NCBI GenBank assembly: GCA_907165135.1
Contig: OU015569.1
Location: forward strand, 3,658,001 to 3,722,000
Origin: Oikopleura dioica
Taxonomy: Eukaryota > Chordata > Appendicularia > Copelata > Oikopleuridae
DNA: 64,000 nucleotides
Direction of reading: 5' to 3'
The position numbers were made by a program, and so were the translations under genes. Shown piece by piece: positions 1 through 15,285 of the stretch. A model generated the notes under the pieces. That model was not told where the DNA came from, searched no databases, and saw only the letters and a list, made by a program, of their open reading frames with translations. The stretch's first letter is position 1; every line of letters begins with the position of its first letter.

Positions 1-285
1 ATCTATTCTAAAGATATCGATTAACAAAATACGAGACGCATATATATTTTTATCCAAATCCAGACTCGCGCTGACAACTTCACGCTTTCACTTCTTTGGT
101 AGAAAAAGATGTTCATAGAGAAGCATTTTGCGATTCACAACGAGTCAGTTGTGATTTCTCTTCACGAATTGACCAGCTTCGTCAGAATAAGGGATGAGAA
201 GTTGGTCGTAATGACACGGTAGGAATCAGGAGTACAAGTAGTGTTCACAGTTTCGTTTCGTGAGCAGGGACCAATTCTGTTCGAT

Positions 286-293
286 TATAAAAG
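286..293 (+). promoter_or_regulatory. Possible TATA box
   Basis: TATAAAAG lies about 200 bases upstream of the first exon recognised in the membrane protein gene at 496-883. The match is to the core motif only; no initiator was identified. Confidence 0.3.
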
Positions 294-495
294 ATTCACA
301 GCGACAAAACCGCCCGTGTTCAGTCTTTTTGTACAGTGTCGACGGAACTCAGGTATATTGCAATTTGCCTTATTTCATTAACAGTTGATGCAGTCTGTTG
401 ACCAAGGTGATGGGGAAGTTTCTTTCATTGAGCAAATTGCTTTCGGCTTAGAGTATCATCCATATTTCAACCATATGAGAAGGATTAACACACAG

Positions 496-883
496 TTTTG
501 GATATCAAAAAGCGTTGGCTTTACTAATCCTTTTGAAGATATATCTTCTTCTTACTATCTTGTTGGTGATAGTTTTTTGGTGGTCTTTTCGTCAACTCCA
601 AGAGGCGGTTTGGTGCCCAACTCCACCACATAATACTTGGAGGTAATGAATATCAACAACAATTTGATTATTCGTTCTAGCGATGACAAGTGCTACCGAA
701 ACCAGCACAAGATCACGCGATTGTCAAAGAAAGAAAAGCGAAAGACCACTATCGGCGGCCATGATCAAAGAGTAAGAATAAAATATAAAAAAAGATAATT
801 CTTTCTAATTTCAGTTTTCGTTGTTGCAACGTTACTACTCAAACGAGAGAAGCTTTCGAGCATTCATGAAAGTGGTGCACTAG
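496..883 (+). CDS. 3' part of an unrecognised single-TM protein gene
   Basis: Three exons join in phase: 496-642, 681-771 and 815-883, separated by 38 and 43 nt GT-AG introns. The first exon encodes a strongly hydrophobic segment (ALALLILLKIYLLLTILLVI) followed by FWWSFRQLQEAVWCPTPPH. The rest is basic and hydrophilic (KITRLSKKEKRK) and ends in FMKVVH-stop. That suggests one membrane helix with a basic cytosolic tail. The 5' end is unresolved: the first exon follows a CACACAG acceptor and needs an upstream exon ending in phase 2, and none of the local candidates supplies an ATG. I do not recognise the family. Confidence 0.42.
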
Positions 884-1167
884 TTTAACCTCATAAAGGC
901 GATCTTTATGTAAACGCGTCCTGGCACCTCGCTGAAAGATCTGACTATCTTTCGTTAAGATGATACTCTTTGAATCGTGAAAATAACTTATATATTTTAC
1001 AAATAAAAAACTTATAACTTGGGAATTTACTTCCCTTTACAATAGGATATTCAAGTGTTTCCTGTTATTTTGAGCAATTTCCTCACAAAACATTGAATTA
1101 ATTCCGCAAATTTGATTGATGTCCTCAATAAAATATTGACAGTCGGATTTTGAAGGAATAGCTGGCT

Positions 1168-1178
1168 TCATTTATTTA
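1168..1178 (-). terminator. Poly(A) signal for the GH9 gene
   Basis: AATAAA reads on the minus strand about 25 bases past the stop codon of the endoglucanase gene, the usual place for a polyadenylation hexamer. Confidence 0.45.
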
Positions 1179-1200
1179 CAGGGATAAACATTCAATGAGA

Positions 1201-3822
<2,622 letters not shown>

Positions 3823-3832
3823 CTATTTGTTG

Positions 3833-4513
3833 TTAAATTTTCAATGAAGCCTTTCTAAATTGATAACGTGCGAAAATGTGCTTTGCATCTTTTTCTTGAG
3901 GATTTTTTGGACGTACGGGCTTCGAAACCTCAGGTTTAGGTGCTTTCACCGCCACTGGAGGATTCTTCTCAATTCTCGAAGCAGGTGCTTTTACGGCAAT
4001 GTCTTTAATTGTCTCAGGTCCATCTTGAGCGGAAAAATCTGCATGTTCAGCATCGCTGATCCGATCTTCTAAGAGTCTCACTTTGAGCTCTGAGCTTTCG
4101 AGCTTTGACTTGAGCGCTTGAATCTCCTTAGCTGCCGCGATGAATTTCGCATCGGATTCCTCCAGCTTGGAACTGAGGCTCTCAATCTTTCCTACGGCCA
4201 CATTCAGGGCTTCTTCTGACTCGTCGGAATTTTTGGTGAGTTTATCAACTTGTGACATTGTGTGTCTATATTTCAATTAGTAATTAGCTCTCATTAATAT
4301 GCTGCAGCTACGTAAATAAACTTACCTGATAACATCATTTTGCTTAATTATGGCGGCCTCGATCTCGTCCATGCGACCGACGAATCTCTGGTCCTGAGAT
4401 TTGAGGACTTTGTTGACCTGCCATTGGTTTCTCTTGAAAAGCTCGAGACTTTTGTAAAGTGGGTTTTGAGCCGATATCGATAATATTAAAAACACTCCAA
4501 CAATAACTCTCAT
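3833..4513 (-). CDS. Secreted coiled-coil protein, or N-terminal part of the GH9 protein
   Basis: Exon 4326-4513 begins with a signal peptide (MRVIVGVFLILSISAQ). It splices through a 60-nt intron to a second exon starting at 4265. That exon encodes a heptad-rich coiled coil (KIESLSSKLEESDAKFIAAA) and then a Pro/Lys/Ala tail. Read to its own stop at 3833 this is a 206-aa secreted coiled-coil protein, 13 bases before the ATG of the GH9 frame. Alternatively a GTTATC donor at 3867 joins the acceptor at 3695 in phase, giving one secreted coiled coil-CBM-GH9 protein. Both models sum to whole codons; the similar Pro/Lys composition across the junction favours fusion, but the 172-nt intron would be long for this gene. 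Confidence 0.6.
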
Positions 4514-5169
4514 TTTGAGATGTTATTAGAAGAGAATGGTGATTAGTTTTGTCCTTACGATTCTGAGCATCTTTGCTATTTCGCGAGTCAGCATTGTGCG
4601 GTGGTGGCGCTCACGGGGAAACACGCGCTTTCACGAACCTCTTTGGGTCCCCACGTCGCTCAGAAGTACTCAGTAATCACCCAGTCTACCTATAATTATC
4701 AACAAATTCGCGGAGACTTAAGGGAACCTCTTGCGTAATGACATAATCTAATCAACGCTGCGAGTTCTTGCGCTCTTTTCTATGACTCCTTGATGTCTGT
4801 TATGTTTTAAATTTTGTGCATAATTTTTTTTTTCGATATTATGCGAGAGTTTCCTTCAAACCATTAAGATCAGAAACTGTGATTCAGAACTAGAATGGTA
4901 TCAAATAAGAGACCGTGTTGTCGCCTTGCAATCTAAAAATTTAGTGGAGTTTTTGTTTATAAATATTTTCATCACCACGTTTCAAAAATGGTTTCTGAAA
5001 GAGCCTTGTACAAAAAGATAGATTCACTTGTTCTGAACGTAAAATTTCGTTTTGTTTTTCAATCAATGAGTGGAGACAGCATCCGTGGATATTTGAATCT
5101 TATTTGAAGATGACAAGTTAGTAGCGCTGAAAAAAGTGAAAGTGGAAACAAACGTTGAATTCTCCTGAA
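4514..5169. other. Divergent intergenic region
   Basis: This region lies between the 5' ends of the minus-strand secreted gene and the plus-strand DRC8-like gene. It is AT-rich, with a long T run near 4826. I see no open frame or RNA gene. It presumably holds both promoters. Confidence 0.4.
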
Positions 5170-5911
5170 ATGGACCAAGCAGAAACTTCGAAATTGAGAG
5201 AATGCTTCGATTATTCCAGTGGAAAATTCAAGAAAGTGAGAGGAAAAGAAGCTCTCGAGTTTTGGATTTAAAAAAGTTAATTTCAAATTGATTAATTAAT
5301 TAAATTCATTAAATCCGTCGAAGATCTACCGAACAAGTGGAATTTACATCACAAAACAAGAGCTACGCGAAAATCTTAAAAGTCTGGGAAAAAGCATGAA
5401 GGAGAAAGTCGACTTTCCTACATTTATCGAAATCGCGGAGAAGTTCCGTTCAAAGACCGACCCAAAAGAAGAAGTGCTCCTCGCATTCGAAAAAGCCGAC
5501 AAAACGAAGTCAGGGATGATGCCCGTAAGAGCTCTTCGCTCGCTCATGCTCAACACAGGCGAAAAGGTAGTTTCTGTTTGAAGATAGTCTTGTGACACCT
5601 CTTTAGATGGCGGAAGGTGAGTTCAACGAGATGATGCGCGCACTTTGTATCGAATCAAGAGGAAATATTAATTACAACACCATTGTCAAGTAAAGTTTTT
5701 GCGACTGATAGGAAACTATAACTCTTATCGCAGCGAATTATTTGAAGAGTTTCCTGCTGTCCCATCAATTGCAATGGAAGTCTCAACTGGACAAACGAAA
5801 CCGTCGGAGAAGTCAAAAGTAACTCAAAAATCAGCTCAGCAAGAGCTCTACTCGCGTAACTTTCTCTCGCAGCCATCTTCATCTTCTGGCTCATTTCTGG
5901 AATCATTTTAA
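5170..5911 (+). CDS. EFCAB2: DRC8/EFCAB2-like axonemal EF-hand protein
   Basis: Exons 5170-5235, 5324-5566, 5607-5689 and 5734-5911 sum to 570 nt (189 aa). The protein has calmodulin-like EF-hand pairs. The C-terminal half (VLLAFEKADKTKSGMMP, then GEFNEMMRALCIESRGNINY) follows the layout of EFCAB2, subunit 8 of the nexin-dynein regulatory complex that links doublets in motile cilia. EF-hand loops are degenerate; ADKTKSGMMPVRA lacks the position-12 Glu, so calcium binding is doubtful. A Ser-rich C-terminal extension is added. The gene is 226 bases ahead of SPAG17 on the same strand, which supports a flagellar role. The first intron has a weak acceptor, so the N-terminus is least certain. AATAAA signals follow the stop. 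Confidence 0.62.
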
Positions 5912-6137
5912 AAAATAAAAGAAAAAAATAAAGTTTCAACTATCGTCGCGCGCGTTCCTACCTTCGTTTCCTTAGCAACACTAAAGCAGCCAAATCTGAG
6001 CTCGACCGAAAATATCTATGGCTTCGGGCTCTTAGCTCTGTAATTTATTTTTTGATGCCTTTGTCATTTTTCTAGAACAGATAAAGAGAGAGGACAGTTT
6101 TTGTTAAAAGGCAGCTTTTGCTACTTGGACAAAGAGA

Positions 6138-9100
6138 ATGCCGCCAAAGGCGAAAGCAGCTCCGGCAGGGAAATCAGCAGCCAAGTCTTCCTGGGAAAAT
6201 GAGCTTGTGCAGGTATTTTCATCATTTTTCGTTGTAAATTAATTTGAAATTCTTTCGAATAAAATTATAAGAATAATCAAAAAAACAAATAATTAGGAGT
6301 CGTATCAAGAGCCGGGATTCAGCTCCGAAGTTCACCTGATCCTTGGTGAAGATCAAGAAACATCATTGCAAGTTCAAGAGCGCCTCAAAGAGACCATCAC
6401 TAATCGTCAACGGTTTTCGATGGTCACTGCTGAGCAAGCGAATGAACTCGTCTTGGACAAGAAAAACCGCGGCCAAGGAATGTATTCGGAAATACTCGAG
6501 CAGTGCAAGGGCGTCGATGGAGCAGGTTGAGTGATATTGTTGAAAAGAGATTTATATCAGGTTAAGATATCACGGATGTGTCTCAGCTCCAGCCGGGAGT
6601 TTTAGCGAAACTAGTGAAAACACTTCTTCTACGCGACAAAGAAGCAGACATGGTTCGCCGAAATCTTCGACCTGGAACAGCTGACGAAGGCTCTAAGGGC
6701 GGTAAAAGAAAAGGCAGTGCGAAGAAAGGCAGCGCTAGAAAAAAATCGGCAAAATCGCCTAAACGAACACCGAGCGCGAAGGTGGTCTTAGATAGACTAA
6801 ATCATTCAATCATTCCATTTCTAACCAAGCTAGAAATGTGAACCGTGATTATGGCATTATTAATTAACATTAGCACTGTATGTTGTTTATTTAAAAAAAG
6901 GTCTCTCAATAGAGACCATCAATCAAAAATAATAGAATGCAGATAAATTACCTGTTTTGATTGACTAACTAACTTTAACCGAAATTAACATTTTCGTTCT
7001 TTACCCAGAAGAAGGCTGGAAAGGGCAAGGGCGCGGAAACCCCAGAAGTTGAGGAAAAGAAAAAGTGGTCTAACCTCAAGAAACGCGGCGAGGTAGAAGA
7101 GGAAGAAATTGTTGTTCCAAAGTACATTGACGACGAGCCAGAAAATGGACCAGATCATTATGTTCTGCTTATTGGCTTCGAAGACCCTTGCCTACCAGCT
7201 CTGCTAGCAGAAGCTGGCATTGAACTTACTTCGATCATACAAGTGAGATCCGAGAAGGGAGCTTCAAAGCCGCATCTTTTTTGGGATGATCTAACAACCA
7301 TCTTTCGCCGAGCAGAAGAAAAGGAAAGGTTTTTTATACAATCAAAGCTAAAAATACCGTATAAAAACGAAACCACGAAAAGGGTAAACTTCTTGACTGC
7401 ACACGATGGCAGTTGACTCTCTATGATGCGGACGTGGAGGCTGCCAACTTGTACGACGAGATTGCTTCACTCGCTTACGACCTCAAGGAGAAATACGCCG
7501 CGTACGCAGCGTTCAACGAAAAACTAGAGGTGGTCGAAATACCGACAGCTAGTGGAGATGAGCAAAACCGACTTATGGGCCGGTACATGTCGAAGACAAA
7601 AGATGTGCCTTTCCTTGGGCAGTCAATTAACGTACTTGTCCATGCCATGCGCGAGTCTGTTTGTAACTCGGTAGAAAGCATCGAAGCGGTCCCAACAAAA
7701 GTCGGAAATACGGCGCTGACTAATGCTATCAACAGTGCTCTTGCGTGCTTTGACCTAAATGAGGCAGAACTGGACGAATTAAAGGTCGTGGATGAGAACT
7801 TAACTTCAGAATCAATTCACTTAAATATATCATCCGTGAAAAGGACGTTTACACACCTGCAAAGCCCGAAAAGAAGCCCGCCGCTCCGATCATGAATCAG
7901 TCCGACGAGATTGGTATGCGACTTGCCACGCTTGAAACACCAAAACGCCTTGCTCAAATTGAAAAAGAGATGCTTCTCTTGTACCCATTAAATCTTGTCT
8001 ATGGCCTTGACAATACCAAAGAGCGTGATGAAGCACAGGGATTCTTGACAGACATCGATCATCACCTCTGGTCAGCTGGAAAGTACTCAGGATGAGGATT
8101 AAAAGAAAAGACGGATCTGTTAACAAGATTTTGATGAATGCTTCGAACGAAGTATGCCTTTCCCATTCTCTTGTTCATCCTTTAAAAGACTCTCAAATTC
8201 GACAAATTTTACTGCATATGTCTGCTAAACAAGTTCACCGCGTTACTGCAGACGCGACTGGTGAGCTATCAGCTCCAGCAAGCGGAAGCATTATTCCTTG
8301 GGACAAGCGCGATCACATGGAACGTTTGAAAGAAACTACAATCAAAACCGAAACGGACGATTCTACTTGTTACGAGCGATTCGAGAGATACGTTGCCACT
8401 CAGCGATTATTGGAAGCTCAAGAAGATGCAACTGCATGTCGAGTTCATCATCTAAATAGAGACGACGGGCGGATGATTGTTTTCCATAATCCAGTCGGTC
8501 AAGGTGCTAACAAGAATCAGAACTTTGAAAGTTGGTGCGAAAAGGTCGTGTCGAAGTGTAGATTCAGGCACTGGATAGAACACATTGAACCAGAAGTCGA
8601 CGAGTGGCTTGCTGAGTGGGAAAGTCAGAAGATCAAGGCGAAACAGGAGCAAGAAAGACTCATCCAAGCTCAGCTTGAAGCAGAGAGAGTGTTATCTGCC
8701 TCCGCCTTACAGGAAAGCGAAATGAACACTTTAGGTATTTTGCTGTATCTTTTTAAATCTTTAACGTCTTAATAGCTGCATATGTTATTCCTGGATCTCT
8801 CAAGGCTCAAGCACGTGACAAGGCTTTAGAAGCGTCTGCTCCAGCACTTGAAAAGAAGAAATCTTCGCGAAAATCATTGAAAAAAGATTCTCGTCCGGAA
8901 TCAAAGAAGAAATCTTCGCGATCATCTTCAAAAGCATCAGTCGGCCGAAACACGCCAAAGCCTGAAATCAAAAAAGATGACGATCCATTTCCTCAGTACA
9001 AAAGTTACAATCTCAAAGAGCGCATTTTCGCAGCGAATGGACAACAACGAAGGATTTTCACAAGTGATGGTGGTTATGTTTCCATAAAGCAGTCTGGTTT

Positions 9101-12100
9101 CAGTGATGTTGCGAACGACTTAATGATAAAAATCCGGCAGAAACGCAACACAGTGACTTACTATCAGCAAAGACCAAGGGACATTCGCAATTGGAATCCC
9201 GAGGAACAAAAACGCCCATCATCTGCGTAAGAAAATTTCCCTAATTATTATGCCAGAACGATTAATCTTTAGGTCTTCAAACAGCACTCAAATTTCCAGC
9301 ACTTCCTCGTCTCTCGCTGAGCTCATTCCACCAGCTACATTTTCATCTATTTCAGCCGTCCTAAACGATGGTATTTCTCTTGCATATTCAGTTTGTGGAG
9401 ATGGTGGTCGACCAAAGCACATTGATGTCGAGGATAAGATTGAAGATCGTCGTTTCAGGTATTTTTTCTAATTAGAACTCTATTAACTAGATTTAGATAC
9501 AAATTGATCGACGAAGAAGCCGCAGCGAGAGAGGCCTCAAAATCTCCAAAAGGAAAGAAAGCAAGTGCAAAGCCGAAGAATGAAAAAAGTGAGGACGTCA
9601 TTGATGCTACACCTGAGCCGGTTGCAGAGCCTGAAAAAGAAGAAAAACTTCAGCAATTGTATATGTCAACTCCAGATGGAACGCACTTACGTTTCGGAAT
9701 ACATGATGGCAAGATTTTTGTCCGCCTGCTGAGAGATCATGATAAGGTCATCAGTTTGACCGAGTAACACCGACAAATAACCAAAAATTTAGGAGTTCGA
9801 AAGGTTGGTGATGTTTGAGGGCATCCACAGAAAGCTGAAATCAGGGGAGCAAGAGCACCTTCACAAGGATGGCAGTGTGACTTACTTCGATGAGAAGTCG
9901 AAGGAGAAGTTTATAAAACGCGATGGCACTTCAGAGGGATGCAAAAAGATTCTCGCATACACATCCAGTGATCCCACTACTAATGATCGAATGTTCGTTC
10001 GATCAGATGGACTAACCATCGTCAAGCGTCAATTTGACGAGATTATCCAGTACCCAGATGGAACGAGAGTAACCAAGACTGACTCCGACGTTCAAGTTGA
10101 AAAGCCAGGTTGGCCATGCATACTTTTTGAAGAAAATGCTGAGAAGTGCATGATCGTGATGGCGAACGGAACCTATGTCCAAATTACTGCTGCGGGCCGT
10201 TATCAGATGTCGCACTCATCTGGCGCGTATTTTACTCTTGAAGAAGATGGAACTTTCGTTTTCTCCGCAGAGCAAAGCGGATACGCAACGCATATCATCA
10301 GACAAATGGATCCAACTGCGCTTGAAATCATCGAACCTGATGGTTTGAAAACTATTCAGGTAATCTACACACAATGCCATTTAATCACTCGCTATAGGTT
10401 TCAAATATTGGAAAAACAGCCATCATTCACAACGAAGACAACGAAGAATCCGAAGAGCGTCCGATAACTGAAGATAATTACAGGTAATGAGCTGTAGATC
10501 GGTTAGTTTTAGAGTATTTTCAGCCCTCGAGATCGTATATTCTACGTGAGATCGAAGGATCAAGTTTATGAGTTCTTGGATCACGATTGCGCGAAGCACG
10601 ATATTGAAAGTATTCAAGAGGATCCTATGAGCGCAGCTTTGCACCAGCAAGTTCCAGAAGCACCAAATGAGAAAGCGGTCACTTTGTTAACTCCTCAAAT
10701 GAGAGCGCCAAGTTGGTCTATTCACAGTTATCAAGAAGAAACACTCGTACCTCCGTATTTGCGTCAGCACAATTTGAGGAAATGTGGCAGCGGCGATACT
10801 CGAAACGGTAACTAATATTCCACGCGAACACCAAGTCCATTACACGAATATTCCATGGTGACTTTTAAAAAAAGTTTTAATGAGAGTGAGACCTTTAGCG
10901 AGATACTCCTCATGAGTTTTTAGGTCATCTTACTGCAGATGACGATCAGAACGCCCCTCAGCCACCAATGCTGAAAATAAGGTCGATTGTTGTAAATGAA
11001 ACAGTCACGGCGGAGATGAAAAAATTTGTTGCTGAGAAAATGGATCAAGTTTACGACGAAATACAAGCTAGAAAACTCGAAGAGCTACCGAAAGTTGCCT
11101 CCGATATTGCTATTGTCATTGAACGTGAGCGTTCAGATCTACTGGAGAGATTCTTAAAGCTTTCTTGCGAAACTGATACAGCAACTTTGAGGTTCGATTA
11201 TAATTTATAAAGAAATTAGCCTCTTACAAGTATGATTTAAGGGCACATTGGATCGCACAAACGCGAACACCAAGTCCACAACCTCAAGCTCCACTTCTGA
11301 AAAAGATGACCGACGAAGACTGGAAACGCGTTCAAGATGAGAGGGAAGAATATCGCCGAAATCTGAAAGCACTCAAAGAAAAGAGAATACCGAATTACTG
11401 GGAATCAGAGGATGGCAAGAGATTTTTAGAAGTTTTGAGCAAAACAGGCGGCTGTGCTAAGGCAGCTGCCAAGCTTCCTCCTCCGGAAAAGCAAGCCAAA
11501 CCATCAGGAATGTTTTCGTATTTCAAATTTCACCACTTCTAGGATAAAAAATGGAAAACCTTGTATAGATACCCCTCCAGCGACTCCTGCTGAGTCGAAT
11601 CGCGCCAAGTCTCGGCCCGCATCTGCAAGATCAGTATCAACACCTCTTCCTCCTCTTGAAAAACGAAAACCACCGATTATTCTTCCACGGTCGATGGGTC
11701 GTGAGGAGCTCATCCAACAGCAAGTAGAGATGGAGAAAATCGTTGGCTACAAGCATCCTTTTGGAATGTGGGGATATCGGTGCGACTTCAATCCCGGAAG
11801 TCTTGATTTGGGTGATTTGATCGAGGGCAAAACATATAGACGCGTGGTTCAATTGCAAAACTCAGGATTTTCAAAGCTTAGCTTTAAAATACTGTCTCCC
11901 TCGTTAACTGGGCTGACGGCGAAGTACAAAATCGGGCCGCTAGCACCAGGATTGTCCGCCAAAATTGAGGTTATCTTCAAAGCAAGCGGCGAGAAGGCTA
12001 CTCTAAGGGAAGATGGCGTCTACGACTTTGTCAACCATTTAACTCTGGAAAAGCCGATTGGCGAAAAGGATGGTATTCCACAGATTGAAGATTATATCAA

Positions 12101-12239
12101 ACTTCAAGTCGCTGCTCGTATCATACCGCTCTCTGAAGTCGAAAGGAGGAACAAATTGGGCCTTGAAACCGAAAAGCTTGCTAGAAATGTAACCGTCGTG
12201 CCTGAGCCAAAAAAGTTCGACTACAGAAATTACCAGTAA
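6138..12239 (+). CDS. SPAG17: SPAG17, central-pair apparatus protein of motile cilia
   Basis: SPAG17 (PF6 in Chlamydomonas) is a large scaffold of the C1a projection of the axonemal central pair. The ATG at 6138 opens MPPKAKAAPAGKSAAKSSW. More than a dozen exons follow, with introns mostly around 45-60 nt. Visible regions: a Lys-rich linker near 6700; a conserved block with MIVFHNPVGQG near 8470; a long series of 'DG' turns between 9820 and 10350 (HKDGSVTYF, IKRDGTSEG, VRSDGLTIV, YPDGTRVTK, MANGTYVQI), a family hallmark; and a C-terminal ASH-like beta region (FNPGSLDLGDL onward, about 11790-12130) ending RNYQ-stop. One exon junction near 8090 does not join by a canonical intron (see findings). 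Assignment rests on architecture and remembered family motifs. Confidence 0.82.
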
Positions 12240-12635
12240 TTATGACCCTGTAAAGAACCTATATTTTATATGAATAAATTTTAACTTTGTACAAGTGCGT
12301 CTATTGCCCGGGGTAAGTTACCCCGATGCAAGTAAATGCAGGTCTTAATTTGTAAAACCGACAAGAAAGTACCGATCCAGGTAGTGTTAATAATAGCTGG
12401 ATGCGGGAACCCTTTTTGATTCAAAGATTTTGTATTGAATAGGAACAGTAACAATGGCCAGCAACGGCTAATAAATAATTTTTGTTTCAACATGTGGATA
12501 ACTTGAGTGAAGAGATAGATTAGAATGCTTTTTGAAAGAACTAATAAAGAAAAGAGGGTATTTCAACTATTTACGAATGACATATCCGTGGAGTACGAAA
12601 AATAGGGATGGAATAGATTTTATAAGAATAATTTC
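12240..12635. other. Convergent 3' spacer between SPAG17 and HADHA
   Basis: About 400 bases separate the two stop codons. A plus-strand AATAAA at about 12271-12276 fits the SPAG17 poly(A) signal. I see no credible coding frame. Confidence 0.45.
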
Positions 12636-15285
12636 TTAGTAGAACTTTTTACCAGATTTCTCCATGTCGTAAAGGATTTGGGATGGAGTGAATTCAGGTC
12701 CGATCTTATCGGCAAGCCTTTCCATTCGGTTGATGAGGTTCTTAGCGCCAACAGTATCCATGTACATGAATGGGCCTCCCTTGTTTGGTGGGTATCCAGT
12801 TCCAAAGATGGCACCAATATCGCCCTAGACAATGATTTATTTTGAAAAAGAATGAGCTAAAAGACGTACCTCTTGTGGGGACATGATGACTTCTTCCTGC
12901 AGGCAAAGAGCAGCTTCGTTGGTGTATCGGAGGAGAATTCGATCAACAAGGTCGTCATCAGTGTTCAACCCGTGAGCGTTGCTCATGCTCATTTCTTGGG
13001 CGATCTTAGTAAACTGAGGAGTGACAGGTCGGGGTCCCTTCTTGTTGGAATAGTCGAAGATTCCCTTTTTGGTTTTTCGTCCCATGTTTCCTTCGTTGAT
13101 CAGCTTTTGGAGAAGCTAGAAATTTTCATTAAGGAACTGTAATGCGCTAGTGAACCCTTACGTCTGGGTTACCGCCGTCCATTCTAGAGCCGTAGAGAGG
13201 GCTGCAGCCAATATTGACAGCGGCGTGGTGAGCGATATCGACACCAACTTCATCGATAAGAGTGGCGGTACCAACAGCAAAGCCAGCTTTAGTTGAGAGC
13301 TCGTTGATCTTGGCTGGGTCGACGCCCTCCTGGAAGAGACGGAGGACCTCTTTCAAAGCGGGAGCGAGGCATCGATTGCAATAGAAGCCGGGGACGTCCT
13401 TGACGACAATGATAGTCTTCTTTTGCTTGAGGCCAACTTCGCAAGCAGCTCGGAGAGTCTCTTCGGATGTCTCAGCAGTTGGAATAATTTCCAAAAGCTC
13501 CATCTGTGGAACAGGCGAGAAGTAATGCATACCTTGAAAGTACTTGTAATGAGGGGCTCAAATAATATTTGACATTGTTTTAACATGATTAAATTGTTTC
13601 AACAAATTGATTTCACCTACCGATAACGTTCTCTGGGTGAGGATGAGCCTGAGCAATGTCTTTAACAAGAAGGCCAGAAGTATTGGTAGCAAAGATGTGA
13701 TCCTTAGGGGCAACTTCAATGATTTCGCGGATGATTCGGTGCTTCAGATCGAGGACTTCTGGGACAGCTTCGATGATAAGGCCCGAGTTAGCCATGTCGC
13801 CGTAGCTCAAAGTTGGCTTCAAGTTCTCATAGATGATTTCGGATTCCCACTAAAATTATTTTGAAAAAAAATCTGAAAATGACGAAATTCTGATGATGTA
13901 ATTCAAAAAAACTGATGGTGTACCTTTGACATTCGCTTCTTCTTAACCTTCTTGTTAAGAGCACCGTGAATTCCCTTAGCTCCTGCATCGAGATAATCAA
14001 CAGAAGCGTCTTTCAAGACGACCTTGTATCCTTTATCAATTGATACTTGAGCAATGCCAGCACCCATAAGACCAGCGCCAAGCACAGCGATTTCCTCAAC
14101 AGACTTTTCTGGTTTTCCCCATCGGTTCTTAGTGCAATGATTCTTAGCATTGAAGATGTTGATCATAGATTTAGTAACTGGGTCGACGGAGAGCTCTCCG
14201 AATTTCTTTGCCTCGGCGGCATAAGCGGCGTCAGATCCAAAACCAACCTTTGACGATTCTTTCAGAAGCTCTGCAATTGTGAGAGGAGCTGGGTAAACAC
14301 CCTTGGTTTTCTTCATGACATTATCAACCAAGTTTTTCTGGAAGAACCAGTCACGGGTGACGCCATTTGAGATCAAAGTCTTGGCGATTTTGTTGGGTCC
14401 TTTGAGTTTTTTCTGCTTTCGCTTGATGGTTCCAGCGGCGAGTTGCTTGGCATAGTCGACCGCCACTTTCTCCAAATAGTCAACAGTGGAGACTTTTCCG
14501 GGTCCAAGGGGTTCTACAGTCTGATCGACGAGACCCATCGATTTCGCCTTCTTGGCGACCTTGGCAGCGCCAGTCATAATCATAGGGAAGGCTTCTGCTG
14601 GGCCAACGAGCTGGACAAGACGCTGGGTACCGCCGGCGCCGGGGAGAACACCCAACATCACTTCAGGAAGACCGAGCTTGGTACTCTTGCTTGTCGTGGC
14701 GACTCGGTAATGGCATGCCATGGCGAGTTCGAGGCCGCCGCCAAGCGCGGGTCCGTTGATAGCAGCGACGAACTTTTTCTTCGAGTTCTCGATTCGCTTG
14801 AACATGTCCTGGCCTCCCTTGGAAAGCGCTTCTCCTTCAGCAGCCGTGGTCACCTGAATCATTTTTAAAACAATTTATCGAATCAGAGGAGTTTACGTTG
14901 TTGATCATCTGAATGTCAGCGCCAGCAACGAAGCAGCCAGGCTTGGCTGAGATGAGGACGGCAGAGGAGATGTTGGGGTTGTTTTCGATTTCGTCGAGGA
15001 CACCGGCGAACTCGTCCTGCATCGCCACGGAGATAGTGTTCATCGAACTGTCGGGCTGGTCCATACGGACGACAGCGACGCCGTCGACCACTTCCATCGA
15101 GAAGTAAGGCTTGGTCTCGACCGCGGCAGCCTTTTTACTTGATGATCAAGTAGAACGAGATAGACTCAACGAGGGAGATCAACAATTTCCTGAGTTCGGA
15201 TAGAGACAACGGGTCTGACATTGGCCAAGTTCTGACCCGCGGCTCGTGAGAGTCCGGCCCGTCCCGCGCGGATAAAGCCCAACAT
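12636..15285 (-). CDS. HADHA: Mitochondrial trifunctional enzyme alpha subunit
   Basis: HADHA carries long-chain enoyl-CoA hydratase and 3-hydroxyacyl-CoA dehydrogenase activities of mitochondrial beta-oxidation and pairs with HADHB. The ATG at 15285 gives a typical presequence ([20 protein letters not shown]; Arg-rich, no acids). The hydratase domain has [20 protein letters not shown] and [19 protein letters not shown]. The dehydrogenase NAD site is [37 protein letters not shown] and [11 protein letters not shown] follow, and the C-terminal helical domain ends SGKKFY-stop. Exons are separated by small introns near 15100, 14870, 13880, 13590, 13130 and 12840. The gene appears intact. Confidence 0.93.
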
